A stretch of DNA of 64,000 bases from Bacteroidetes bacterium GWF2_41_31 (GTDB taxonomy: Bacteria; Bacteroidota; Bacteroidia; Bacteroidales; F082). Below are positions 54,126 to 63,976 of this stretch, in pieces. How positions within the stretch are numbered: position 1 is the stretch's first letter; each line of letters starts with the position of its first letter. The notes under the pieces were generated by a model that worked only from the letters and a program-made list of their open reading frames with translations, was not told the DNA's origin and ran no database searches. Location of the stretch: contig MEOL01000050.1 of the NCBI GenBank assembly GCA_001769215.1, forward strand, positions 231,342 through 295,341, given 5' to 3'. Made by a program: the position numbers and the translations under genes.

Positions 54126-54133
54126 CAAATGTA
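54126..54133 (-). promoter_or_regulatory. -7 box (TACATTTG) of the LytS/LytTR operon
   Basis: CAAATGTA on +, an exact TAnnTTTG on minus, 25 bases before the ATG at 54100. Confidence 0.55.
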
Positions 54134-54353
54134 TTAAAAAGAGGTTATAATTCTCCTATCACCTTGCAGTTATACCCTTTGCCTTTCCAAAACGATGGTT
54201 TGAATTGACAATGTCAAATTCATCAAAAAGAATCTGTAGGTAAGTCTAGACTAATTAATTTCGATATCTTTGGTTATTATGCTGGTATAGTCTATTCGTG
54301 GGTGTTTTACTGTTATTTTCGTTATTTGGTTATTCCAAACAGGTTTAAAGTGC

Positions 54354-55397
54354 CTATTTTCCATATAACTCAATTCCTTTTGAATAATATAGACTGCCTT
54401 TTTTCCAAGAAGGTAATTTTCCAGAATTGGCAATGGAACAACTCATTTCATAATAAGCCAGGCAAAATTTAGCCAGATAGGAATAATTAAAGTCGTCTCC
54501 GGCTTCATCGGTTGGTTTGTGAATGTATTTTAAAATCGCCTCATCAATTTTGTCAAATCCGGGACTAATTGTAATTGAAGGAATTCCCATTTCTGAAAAA
54601 ATAATAGCATCACCTTCTTTAAATAAGTATTGTAATTCTTCAGGATAAGGTAAGCAGTTGATTCCTGAGCCTATTTTGTTTTTCCAGGGGTTTGCGGAAA
54701 AGTTGATTTCGTTTATGCCACCAATTCTAATCAACGTGGTGTCATTATATCCTCCGCCATCGTTGTTCAAAACAAAAAAGATGGAATTAACAGGCACAGG
54801 ACATTTTTTAATAAAAAAGTCACTCCCCTGCATGCCTTCCTCTTCGCCTGTGGTTGCCAGGAATATAACCGAGCGTAAAGGTTTGTTTTTAGAAAACTTT
54901 TTTGCCGCACATAGCAAAGCTGTGATTCCCATACCATTGTCGCGTGCACCGTTGTAGATTGAATCGGATTGGGCATTTACCGTATCCGGTATTACTCCTA
55001 AGTGGTCGTAATGAGCCATTAAAACCATATATTCCTTTTTTAAAATGGAATCGGATCCTTCAATGTAACCAACTACATTATTACATGAAACTGTTTTTTT
55101 TGATGTTGATGTAAGAAGCTCTACAGGAACCGCTTGAAAATATTCGTTTGTAGTGCTAAAACTTTGCAAACCAAAGGAACGAAATTGTTCAACAAGGTAT
55201 CGGGCGGCGATTTTCATTTCAGGCGTACCGGGTTTCCTTCCTTTTAGTTCATCCGATGCAAGAAACCGGATATGTGCCATCGCCTCCTGCTTTGCCCTGG
55301 CTATTTCAGGCTTTCTGTTTTTAGGTGCAATGCATGAAACCATTAAAACCAAAGTTAAAACTAAGTAGTTGAATGGGTACAATTCAGATTTCTTCAT
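54354..55397 (-). CDS. M28-family metallopeptidase, lipoprotein
   Basis: 347 aa with lipobox LVLMVSCIAP (Cys22). Di-zinc M28 motifs: LMAHYDHLGV, GARDNGMGITALL and LATTGEEEGMQGSDFF, with a later His in the C-terminal part. Aminopeptidase or carboxypeptidase activity at the envelope is expected. The second M28 gene lies 38 bases upstream on the same strand; the two are not close homologues, so they are probably an operon of complementary peptidases. Confidence 0.9.
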   Translation of the reverse strand: MKKSELYPFNYLVLTLVLMVSCIAPKNRKPEIARAKQEAMAHIRFLASDELKGRKPGTPEMKIAARYLVEQFRSFGLQSFSTTNEYFQAVPVELLTSTSKKTVSCNNVVGYIEGSDSILKKEYMVLMAHYDHLGVIPDTVNAQSDSIYNGARDNGMGITALLCAAKKFSKNKPLRSVIFLATTGEEEGMQGSDFFIKKCPVPVNSIFFVLNNDGGGYNDTTLIRIGGINEINFSANPWKNKIGSGINCLPYPEELQYLFKEGDAIIFSEMGIPSITISPGFDKIDEAILKYIHKPTDEAGDDFNYSYLAKFCLAYYEMSCSIANSGKLPSWKKGSLYYSKGIELYGK

Positions 55398-55435
55398 TTC
55401 GGGCTAATTATTTGAACCTCTGTGATTAGTAGGGG

Positions 55436-56764
55436 TTATTTCTTCAATAACTGGTCTGTTTTTAAGACGACGCGAACCGTCAATTCTCCTGCTTTAGCCA
55501 GGCTTTGCTTGTTTACTTTTTCAATGATATCAAGCGGCGTATGGGGATTTTCACCGGCAATTCCAATGGCCGAAGAAACCACTCCGGCAACACTAAACGA
55601 CATTTGATCGGATCCCATATTCGTAGCATACTTAATTTCTAAACCCGATTCCTTTACCGATTCCTCAACAGCATTAACCAGCCATGCAGGATGGTTTACA
55701 GTTGTTATAAAATTCATTAAACAGGCTTCAGGCAATATTCTCCAAAGGCTTCGAACCCCTTCCCAAGGTTCTTGGGCAAGTTTTATCGAGAGGTCATCAT
55801 CCAATGGCGCGGGCAGGTTGCTTATTTCTCCTTTCGTTTCAATAGATCCGGTTCCATCTCCACCAACATCATCGATATTAAAAAAGAGCGCGCAATTTTT
55901 TAATGATTCCTTGTGCACAGAAACATATTTTCTCGAACCCAGCACGCCCAACTCTTCCGCACCAAAAGCGACAAACATTACCAGAGCATTCAGTTGGTTT
56001 TCGTTTTGTTTAAGGAATCGTGCCAATTCAAGCATTACGCCAATACCTGAACCGTTGTCACTGGCTCCCGGACTATCACGATATGAATCCAGATGAGCAC
56101 CAATTAAAATCTCTTTTTTATCGTCCGAACTTTTCCCGATTTGTGCAACAACATTGGGTGATTTTAACTTTAAATAAGTTCCTTCTATTTTCAAATGAAA
56201 TGTTGTTTCTGAAACATCTTTCAGCTTCAAAAAATCAATGGAATCAACATAAATGATTAATCCAGGCTGATACTGAAGCAATTGAAAATGGTTGGACATG
56301 TCATTTGAAATGATAGTTTTCCCAATAATACTATCTGCTATACATTGGTCTGCGGGTGCTTTTGGGTCAACAATTATGGCCGTTCCCTGATAGGTTCTTT
56401 CGTTTTTATAGGGCGTGAATCCGAGCCCTGAGGGCGTTATGTGGCCATCAGCAATCTCTAGATCAAGCGATTGAAATTCGAATGATTCATATTCAAACAT
56501 CTCAATTTCAGCTGTTAACCCCATTTCTAAAAATTGCTGTTGAATGTAGGTTGCAGCTTTCATTTCGTTACCCGAACCTGCCTTACGAAGCCCAAAAGTT
56601 TCAAGGTCTTGAATGTGTGAAAATGCTTTATCTGCGAAATCCAGCGGTAATAGTGGTTCGACTGATTTTTGTGCGATAGCCAAAAAAGGAATTGTAAAAA
56701 TGCAGAGAATCAGGAAATAAACATCTATCCTTCTGTCATTAATCTTATAAAATTTTGTATGCAT
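55436..56764 (-). CDS. M28-family metallopeptidase, exported
   Basis: 442 aa with signal peptide (VYFLILCIFTIPFLAIAQ). An inserted PA-like domain (about 100-205, YQGTAIIVDPKAPADQC) precedes the di-zinc catalytic domain: LIGAHLDSYRDSPGASDNGS, FVAFGAEELGVLGSRKYV, and IDDVGGDG. Similar to aminopeptidase Ap1/PSMA-like family enzymes. The extra N-terminal residues before the signal peptide may mean a later start. Upstream of the second M28 gene in the same direction. Confidence 0.9.
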   Translation of the reverse strand: MHTKFYKINDRRIDVYFLILCIFTIPFLAIAQKSVEPLLPLDFADKAFSHIQDLETFGLRKAGSGNEMKAATYIQQQFLEMGLTAEIEMFEYESFEFQSLDLEIADGHITPSGLGFTPYKNERTYQGTAIIVDPKAPADQCIADSIIGKTIISNDMSNHFQLLQYQPGLIIYVDSIDFLKLKDVSETTFHLKIEGTYLKLKSPNVVAQIGKSSDDKKEILIGAHLDSYRDSPGASDNGSGIGVMLELARFLKQNENQLNALVMFVAFGAEELGVLGSRKYVSVHKESLKNCALFFNIDDVGGDGTGSIETKGEISNLPAPLDDDLSIKLAQEPWEGVRSLWRILPEACLMNFITTVNHPAWLVNAVEESVKESGLEIKYATNMGSDQMSFSVAGVVSSAIGIAGENPHTPLDIIEKVNKQSLAKAGELTVRVVLKTDQLLKK

Positions 56765-56917
56765 AATAGCTAAGAATAAGTTTTAAACTGCAATGGTAGG
56801 TTATAATGCCCTGACTTTTCACCCCTAAAAGTTGGGGTTTAAAAAATCCCAACTTAAGTGTGGTAGATTTTCAAGATGATAGGTTCAATACACCCGGTTG
56901 AACTGCTAAAAAAACAA

Positions 56918-56925
56918 TAAGTTTG
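56918..56925 (+). promoter_or_regulatory. -7 box (TAAGTTTG) next to the LuxR start codon
   Basis: TAnnTTTG match ending four bases before the ATG at 56930, with TTG at 56898-56900 as -33 element 17 bases upstream. If used, the transcript would be leaderless or nearly so. Confidence 0.45.
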
Positions 56926-56929
56926 TACC

Positions 56930-57895
56930 ATGGATGCATTAAATTTAATTGCCTGGATATTTCCATTTATTATCACTATTTTATCAGTAGCTGTTATCCA
57001 CTATTTTTATAAAAAAGGCAAACAGGAAATTTTAAGGAATTTGTTTTTTGCTACGCTTTACCTTAATATGATTTGGTATTTTGGGTTACTGTTGCGATTC
57101 TCAAAAACGCTATCCGTTTTAAGCAGAAATCCATGGGCTGCAATCGGAATTGAAATAGTCCTTTCCACAGCACTTTTTGTTGTCAGATTTGCTTTCTTGT
57201 TGGCTTTCTTTCAATTATTGGAGCATATTCTTAATCGAAAATTTCAAAAACAGCTTTTACCCTCCGTAAAAATAGCAGCCCTGGCTTTAATTGTGATTTG
57301 GCTTTTAGGATGGTTGGAGTTGCCACTTCTGGGAACCAGAGGCTTAGTAACAAACCTGATGATTTTTACTGATATACTGATACTTGTGTTAATCGTCTCC
57401 GGGAGCATCTATATGTTCTATCATTCAAAAACAATTCCTGACAAGAATTCGCAAAAGATAGTAAAAGTATTGAGCCTGGTTTTTATTGTTCCAGTCATAT
57501 TGGCTATTTTTAAATGGCTTTTAGGAAACAGCTTAAATAATAGCGCATTAGAGCGGTTCATGTTACATTTTTTTGTATTGATATTCAATGGTTTTGTAAT
57601 TGTTTGGGTGTTTGCTTTTGCTAAAAAACTGAAGAATCAATTTGATTTTAATGATCTGAAAAATGGATCAGGAACAGCAGATTTTGTCTCACAATACAAC
57701 ATCACGAACCGGGAGATGGACTTAATTCGTTTAATTTACGAAGGAAAAACCAATAAGGAGATAGCTGAAAACTTGTTTATATCAGTTGACACGGTAAAAG
57801 ACCACAACAACAATATTTTTCAGAAAACGGGAGTTAAGAACAGAACTCAACTAGCTAAACTCTACAATGATTTTCTAAATAAAAGCATCAGGTAG
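56930..57895 (+). CDS. Membrane-anchored LuxR-type regulator
   Basis: 321 aa. Residues 1-245 form about seven transmembrane helices (for example LIAWIFPFIITILSVAVIHY, VVRFAFLLAFFQLLEHIL), resembling the histidine-kinase 7TM sensing unit. Residues 255-320 are a LuxR helix-turn-helix with NITNREMDLIRLIYEGKTNK and FISVDTVKDHNNNIFQKTGV. No kinase or receiver is present, so sensing and DNA binding are in one chain. It diverges from the M28 peptidase operon, a possible target. Confidence 0.87.
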   Translation: MDALNLIAWIFPFIITILSVAVIHYFYKKGKQEILRNLFFATLYLNMIWYFGLLLRFSKTLSVLSRNPWAAIGIEIVLSTALFVVRFAFLLAFFQLLEHILNRKFQKQLLPSVKIAALALIVIWLLGWLELPLLGTRGLVTNLMIFTDILILVLIVSGSIYMFYHSKTIPDKNSQKIVKVLSLVFIVPVILAIFKWLLGNSLNNSALERFMLHFFVLIFNGFVIVWVFAFAKKLKNQFDFNDLKNGSGTADFVSQYNITNREMDLIRLIYEGKTNKEIAENLFISVDTVKDHNNNIFQKTGVKNRTQLAKLYNDFLNKSIR

Positions 57896-57934
57896 GCATT
57901 CTGCTCAACTTATCAAGAAAACAACGTAATAAAT

Positions 57935-58670
<736 letters not shown>

Positions 58671-58765
58671 CCGTAGGCATGAAACTATGCCCAGGGTTCA
58701 ATCCAGCATTTGCGGGACTGGGCGCTGCGCGCCGCTCAGAGTCCTATTTATCGGGCATAATTTTT

Positions 58766-59383
58766 TTACCATTTTTCGATATGTATTCTATCTTTAGTAT
58801 TTATAATTTTCTGCTGAAGTATTTTTGCATCATTTGCCTTATATCCAATTGGAATAATTGATGCTACCTCAAGTTCATTTGGAATATCAAGTTTAACTTT
58901 AATGTTTTCAATATTCTGAGGAATGTATGTCACTCCATAAACATCGTGTTCTGCAAGACTTAGTAAGAAATTCTCAATGCAAGCCCAAATGGAGGCTAAA
59001 CAATTTAAGTCGTATATTCTCTTTGCACTTACAACTGTAGTTTTCGGCTTAAAAACAACAATAATGACAATAGGTGCTTCAAGAATCATTTTCTTCTGCT
59101 TTGGAATAGCATCCAAATACATTTCTTTCATTATTGATTCTTCATTCTGGAATGCATCTTCAAGATCTTTAAGGTCTATCGTCTTTTCAAGCTTCTCCGA
59201 TTCAATTAATTTTAATTTTGATTCTATACTTTTGATAATGATAAAGTCCCAATCTCTTAAATGATTATATGTTGGGGCTTTAAATCCGTTTTCAATAGCA
59301 TATTCAATAATGTTCATCGAAACTTCTCTACTTTGAAAATCCCGAATTGTTCTTCTTTTTTCAATTACGTCTCTAAATTCCAT
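58766..59383 (-). CDS. Nitroreductase-family protein, candidate cassette gene
   Basis: 205 aa FMN-dependent oxidoreductase fold: RRTIRDFQSREVSMNII at the N-terminus (FMN phosphate-binding Arg pair), KAPTYNHLRDWDFIII, then CLASIWACIENFLLSLAEH helix and YGVTYIPQNIENIKVKL, IPIGYKA. It probably reduces nitro compounds or related substrates with NAD(P)H in the cytoplasm. It is the distal gene behind attC-like site B1; no site is seen after it, so its cassette may be truncated on that side. Confidence 0.82.
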   Translation of the reverse strand: MEFRDVIEKRRTIRDFQSREVSMNIIEYAIENGFKAPTYNHLRDWDFIIIKSIESKLKLIESEKLEKTIDLKDLEDAFQNEESIMKEMYLDAIPKQKKMILEAPIVIIVVFKPKTTVVSAKRIYDLNCLASIWACIENFLLSLAEHDVYGVTYIPQNIENIKVKLDIPNELEVASIIPIGYKANDAKILQQKIINTKDRIHIEKW

Positions 59384-59399
59384 AGTTTTTTACAATTAT

Positions 59400-59528
59400 A
59401 CCCAACGGTAGCAATATGGCCAGTAAGCGATTGCGGGCTACTTTATTGACAAGATACAACGAAGTTTATGCGGGGCAGAATGCATGAATTACCACTGAAA
59501 CCCTTATTGCATATAGCCTTTGTTAGCG
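59400..59528 (-). other. attC-like recombination site B1
   Basis: 129 bases between the FMN-binding oxidoreductase and nitroreductase genes. On + it starts ACCCAAC and ends with GTTAGCG; on minus (gene direction) the R' box is GTTGGGT, an exact GTTRRRY. The arms AGCAATATGGCCAGTAAGCG and GGCTATATGCAATAAGGG (minus complement) pair with bulged bases on one side, like the extrahelical bases of attC sites. The loop is not related to A1 or A2. Confidence 0.6.
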
Positions 59529-59543
59529 GTTCGGGCTATTTCG

Positions 59544-60029
59544 TCATAGTTCTTCGGTCATTTTACCCAAATTAATTTTCTCAGCTTTTGTAAATGTTAC
59601 ATCTCTTACAAATTCCATTTTCCCCCACAAGTATCCATTTCCATTTAACCATTTAGTTGTTCGCATTCTAGCGTTCAGTCTTTTAATTTCAATGTCAGTA
59701 GCTTTTCTTCTATTCCCAAGTTGTCCATAAAGTTTAATTGCCGGAAAACTCTTAAACCGCCCGCTAAAGAGTGAAGACAACCAAAACAAAGTATTACTAT
59801 TTACTCCTAATACACAAATATTTTTATTGTCTTTGCTGTTTTCAGGAAGTTTGGTCGGAAATTTCTCAAAGTAAAATCCTGTCTGATTGTTATTGAGAAA
59901 CAAAGAACCAATTGGTGTTACTGTCGGGCTACATTCTTTATCAACAGAGGCAATAGAAACGTGAAAATTCGTCCTAAAACTTTTGTTGAAATGTTTTTTG
60001 ATTTCTAACCAATTTAATCTAATATCCAT
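59544..60029 (-). CDS. Pyridoxamine 5'-phosphate oxidase-like FMN-binding protein, candidate cassette gene
   Basis: 161 aa of the split-barrel flavin-binding family: HVSIASVDKECSPTVTPIGS and GFYFEKFPTKLPENSKDNKN are the FMN-contacting strands, followed by VLGVNSNTLFWLSSLFSG, KLYGQLGNRRKATDIEIKRL and a C-terminal helix. General role is flavin- or F420-dependent reduction, or FMN storage; substrate unknown. It fills a unit of about 670 bases (60075-59406) between sites B2 and B1. Confidence 0.75.
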   Translation of the reverse strand: MDIRLNWLEIKKHFNKSFRTNFHVSIASVDKECSPTVTPIGSLFLNNNQTGFYFEKFPTKLPENSKDNKNICVLGVNSNTLFWLSSLFSGRFKSFPAIKLYGQLGNRRKATDIEIKRLNARMRTTKWLNGNGYLWGKMEFVRDVTFTKAEKINLGKMTEEL

Positions 60030-60069
60030 CTTTTGTTATTGTTTTACTATATCATTGTGTGTCATCTTA

Positions 60070-60209
60070 GCCTGACAGCTATCGTTTTGCGTGTATAAGA
60101 AGTAGCGGATTAAAAAGCACTTCACTTTCAGTTTGGCACTGACTTTTAATACAAGTACAAACCTTCGATTTATCAATAAACCCGCTATTTCTTATACACG
60201 CTGTTAGGT
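60070..60209 (-). other. attC-like recombination site B2
   Basis: 140 bases after the ABC/M1 fusion gene. A 20-base stem (60089-60108 with 60182-60201) has 19 Watson-Crick pairs and one G.T wobble on +. The R'' box on minus is ACCTAAC (exact RYYYAAC) and the R' position reads GTCAGGC, one change from GTTRRRY. Loop about 73 bases, not related to the other sites. Confidence 0.65.
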
Positions 60210-60243
60210 GCTGGCGTTCTTTGCCTTTTATTTTCACTCTATT

Positions 60244-63200
60244 TTATTCCGTAAATATTTTTTCAATTGCGATATGTTTATTTACATCTGAAACCGCTTT
60301 CAATTCAGCTATAAAATCCAAAGTTGTAGCGGGTTGAAATGGGAATTTATGTTTTGTCAATAAATTACCTAAAGCTAAATTGATTTTTTCTTCACCGATA
60401 AGCACATACAATTCATACATTTTTACCAATCCTTTGTTGTAAATAACATTTATGTTACTGGGGGTTGAAGTTATTAAAGATTCCTCTCCGCTATATGCTT
60501 TTTCACTATCGTATAGGTCCTGATGTAAACAAACCATTTCTAACATTTTGTTTTTACCATATTCATTTTTGTATAACATTAATTGTGTGTATTGTGCCAA
60601 AGTTTCTATTAAAACACCGCTACCTTCTCTATAATCAGGATTGAGTTGAGCATTACCCCACCATTGATGAGACAGTTCGTGTCCAATTAATTCACTTATA
60701 ATGTCTTGACCTATGCCTTTAAATAAGTCCATATGAAATTGCCTTTCATTAATAAAAATAGTTGCAGGATAAGCCGTTGCTGCAAAACCTGATGTAAATG
60801 AACTAATTTCTGCAAATCTAATAGTAGTATAGGGGTATTTTCCGAAATTAGTTTCACAATAGTGCAACGATTTTTTGATATTACTTATTAGATGCGGTAT
60901 GTTTTGATAATGATTTGGCTCGTAAAGTACTTCCATGGTAATGTCGTTATAGGTAGATTTTTCAATTTCATATTTTGCTGATGAAACGGCAAACCGAAAA
61001 GGAATATCTTTAGCTTGATAATGAAAGTAATTCCGATTATTATTAGAATAACTGTTTACTAATTCACCAACAAAAAGTGCTGTTTGATACAATGATGTGG
61101 ATACAACAGCATCAATATTTATAAACTTGTAATCGTATGGGTCTCCCATTGGGGCATCTAATTTTGTTAGTTCATCTTGCAATGGCATATTACGTTTTTT
61201 TCTTTCTAGTACATCTTCAATTTCATTGCCGGAATCATAGCCAATAGTTGGGAAGTAATTGCTAATTCTCATAAAAGCTCCATTTTCAACTATGGCATTA
61301 AAGGATTGATGGCCTTTTAGAGATTCTATTTTATAGTCAAATTCAAAACTGATTTTAATAGTATCATTGGGCAACATTCTTTCTTTGGTTTTAAATATGT
61401 ATTGTCCAAATTCACCATCTTTTTCTGTTAGGATTAGCTGAGATGAAGAGATGCCCTTCCACATCAAATCATTTGACGTATTGATAAGTATTTCTGAAAT
61501 TTTTGAATTCGTTTTATTTACTAGAAGGTACGTTCCAGATACTTTGTAGCTGTTTTTTTTAGGAAATAAATCAATGATGGTTTTTATATCAGTTATGATT
61601 GGTTGTGGGTTTGGTTCATAAATTTTGTATTTTTCTTCATATTGCTGTTTCCAATTCATCATTTCTACATTAGAATAAGAATTGCTTTTTGTAGAAATAT
61701 ATAACCCTGATGAAAGCAAGGCTATAATAGGTAAAATAACAATTAACATTTTCGTCTTTTTTGATGTAAATTCAGATTTACTAATGATTGAGATTGAAAA
61801 AAATGAAAGAAGCAAAACAAATGACAAGCTATATATCATTTTAATAATGAAAGCATTGGGATAATACCCAAAACCATTCATTTCACTATAAACATCAGGT
61901 AAAAAACCAGCAAATCGCAATAGTGGATGAGAAATACCCAATACTATTCCTAATGAAGTATTTGTAAGCATCAAAAAAACGACAGCGATAGATAAAGCTA
62001 GATATTTGCTTTTGAATATGTACTGCAATGCAACGATAAGAATGCTACAAATGAAAACTGGAAAGCCCATAAAATAGAATAATGAAAAATAAGTACCCCA
62101 TTCTATTATGGGATACTGATACATTACCTGAAATAAGATGCCTAATAAAATACTGCTCAAAATCAATAGGAAGGATATCGAAGTTACTGAAACAATCTTT
62201 GAGATAAACACGGCAGAACCAGAAAATGGTGTCACATTTTCAATCGCACTAAAATTGGCACTTTTACTTTTCCAAATTAATTCGCTCCCATAAAACAGAA
62301 TAGCAAATACCAATAGAAATGGAATACTCGTTAAAATTGTATTCATCATTAAAGCAGTTGTAACGAAATGCTGTGGCAATCTCATACCACCCGCAATTGT
62401 TCCGTACATTTCCATACCCAGAATAAATAAGGTAATACTAATGAGTAAAACAAACGGAAGGCTTTTGATCACTGACTTTAAATCAATTTTTAAAAAAGAT
62501 AAAATCATGGAAATATAATATCTTCTTCCACTTGAGCTAGTAGTGGTTTTAAAATAGTTGTAATTTCTACCTTTCAAATCATTCAATACGGCAACTTTTC
62601 TTTGATGCCTCTTGGAAATTTTGAATTGAAATGATTTATAAGCCCACAGCAATAATAAAATGGCTAATAGCACGAAAGTAATTCGATTAAACAGAAGGTT
62701 TCCAGAAAGATGCAAAACCTCTGTATTTTTTTGTAATGAAGTCCAATGTTTGGTTTGCTCAAAAAATGCTGCCATCCCGAATGGATCTAATTTTGCTGCT
62801 AAATTCATTGCACTATTTGAAACAGGTGATGCTCCTGCAAATAATGGTGAATTTGAAAACAGTGAAACCACCATATACAAAGCATAAATACCCAATCCAC
62901 TTAAATATATAAACATTTTGTTTTTGGAGAACCAAGCCGTACAGCAGATAATAACCGTGCAAAAATAAATGTTGGGCAACACAATAACCATGAACGAATT
63001 CATATAATAATTCAAGTGAAAAACGCCCCATTTTTCTGTGCTATCATTCCCAATTAAATGACCAAGTATGTTTCCAGCAAGAAATAACAGAAAAGTAAAA
63101 ACTGCTACTCCAAGAACAAGTAAAAATTTACTTATAAAATAATTTCTAATAGTAATAGGTGTCGAATACAAAATCTGTTCAAAACAACTATCCTTTTCTC

Positions 63201-63429
63201 TCAACAAACTTTGCGAAGTCATTATTACAATAGGAAATAGACTAGCCAAAGAAAAAAGTCCCAATATAAAGTTGATTGCGTATGGTGAATTGTATTTGAT
63301 ATTTGGAAATGCAATATTTGTCGAAGTTCCAATTAAAATACCCAAACCAAAAAATGATGCCAGCATCACATAAAAAGAAATATTAGCTTTATAAAATTTC
63401 CATTCGAATAAAATTAAATGGCTCAACAT
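60244..63429 (-). CDS. ABC-type permease fused to M1 metallopeptidase
   Basis: 1061 aa from ATG 63429 (upstream in-frame ATG at 63468 lies within the ATPase gene). Two sets of transmembrane helices (about 10-270 and 310-580, ABC-2-like permease pattern) are followed by a periplasmic M1 peptidase domain with HELSHQWWG near residue 917 and Glu in SGVLIETLAQY. Fusions of this kind occur in Bacteroidota beside an ABC ATPase, as here; the likely role is transport coupled to peptide processing, not established. The ATPase gene upstream ends five bases before this start, so the two are one operon, though the ATPase is truncated. Confidence 0.88.
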   Translation of the reverse strand: MLSHLILFEWKFYKANISFYVMLASFFGLGILIGTSTNIAFPNIKYNSPYAINFILGLFSLASLFPIVIMTSQSLLREKDSCFEQILYSTPITIRNYFISKFLLVLGVAVFTFLLFLAGNILGHLIGNDSTEKWGVFHLNYYMNSFMVIVLPNIYFCTVIICCTAWFSKNKMFIYLSGLGIYALYMVVSLFSNSPLFAGASPVSNSAMNLAAKLDPFGMAAFFEQTKHWTSLQKNTEVLHLSGNLLFNRITFVLLAILLLLWAYKSFQFKISKRHQRKVAVLNDLKGRNYNYFKTTTSSSGRRYYISMILSFLKIDLKSVIKSLPFVLLISITLFILGMEMYGTIAGGMRLPQHFVTTALMMNTILTSIPFLLVFAILFYGSELIWKSKSANFSAIENVTPFSGSAVFISKIVSVTSISFLLILSSILLGILFQVMYQYPIIEWGTYFSLFYFMGFPVFICSILIVALQYIFKSKYLALSIAVVFLMLTNTSLGIVLGISHPLLRFAGFLPDVYSEMNGFGYYPNAFIIKMIYSLSFVLLLSFFSISIISKSEFTSKKTKMLIVILPIIALLSSGLYISTKSNSYSNVEMMNWKQQYEEKYKIYEPNPQPIITDIKTIIDLFPKKNSYKVSGTYLLVNKTNSKISEILINTSNDLMWKGISSSQLILTEKDGEFGQYIFKTKERMLPNDTIKISFEFDYKIESLKGHQSFNAIVENGAFMRISNYFPTIGYDSGNEIEDVLERKKRNMPLQDELTKLDAPMGDPYDYKFINIDAVVSTSLYQTALFVGELVNSYSNNNRNYFHYQAKDIPFRFAVSSAKYEIEKSTYNDITMEVLYEPNHYQNIPHLISNIKKSLHYCETNFGKYPYTTIRFAEISSFTSGFAATAYPATIFINERQFHMDLFKGIGQDIISELIGHELSHQWWGNAQLNPDYREGSGVLIETLAQYTQLMLYKNEYGKNKMLEMVCLHQDLYDSEKAYSGEESLITSTPSNINVIYNKGLVKMYELYVLIGEEKINLALGNLLTKHKFPFQPATTLDFIAELKAVSDVNKHIAIEKIFTE

Positions 63430-63433
63430 TTTG

Positions 63434-63949
63434 TTATTTAAGGTTAAGTATTGTGGAAAAATAAACATCTTCTAAAATAACATCAGTTTGTATAAAACCG
63501 CTATTTGGGTTTTCAGACGCTAATACTCTAATGATTAATTGACCAGCTTGCAATTGGGTAGAAATGATTTTGTATTGCTCTTGATAAGAAGGTAATTGAT
63601 GTTTAACTATTTTTTTCATCCAAACTTTACCGCCTAATTCTGAAATTAACTGTTCGGGTACTCCATAAAGCAATAATTCTCCATTGTTAATAATTGCCAT
63701 TTGGGCACATAGATTTCTGACATCTTCCACTAAGTGGGTTGAAAGAATCACTATGATGTTTTCGCCTATTTCACTTAATAAATTATTAAATCGATTTCGT
63801 TCTTCTGGGTCTAAACCCGCTGTTGGTTCATCAACAATAATAATATTTGGATTTCCTAATAGCGCTTGAGCCACTCCAAAACGCTGACGCATTCCGCCAC
63901 TATATGTACTTAGGGTCTGCTGATTTTTCAAAAAATCAATCATTATCAA
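63434..63949 (-). pseudogene. ABC transporter ATPase, 5'-truncated
   Basis: About 171 codons hold the ABC signature YSGGMRQRFG, Walker B with IIIVDEPTAGLDP, and the H-loop ILSTHLVED plus the C-terminal regulatory region. Walker A and the first ~130 residues are missing. The frame is closed by TGA at 63964-63962, just upstream, so the gene cannot simply continue past the window edge in this frame. A frameshift or deletion, or recombination at the 8-base inverted repeat here (63943-63976), would explain it. It is unlikely to hydrolyse ATP as encoded. Confidence 0.7.
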
Positions 63950-63976
63950 CTGATATTCACATCATTATGTTGATAA
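63943..63976. repeat. Inverted repeat at the ATPase breakpoint
   Basis: Perfect TTATCAAC/GTTGATAA arms (63943-63950 and 63969-63976) 18 bases apart, coinciding with the 5' end of the truncated ATPase frame. Reason unknown; it could be a recombination site. Confidence 0.5.

Noticed and set aside
54251..54433. 60-codon minus-strand ORF after the M28 peptidase
   Set aside because: Overlaps the M28 3' end in another frame, with no family resemblance or start signal.
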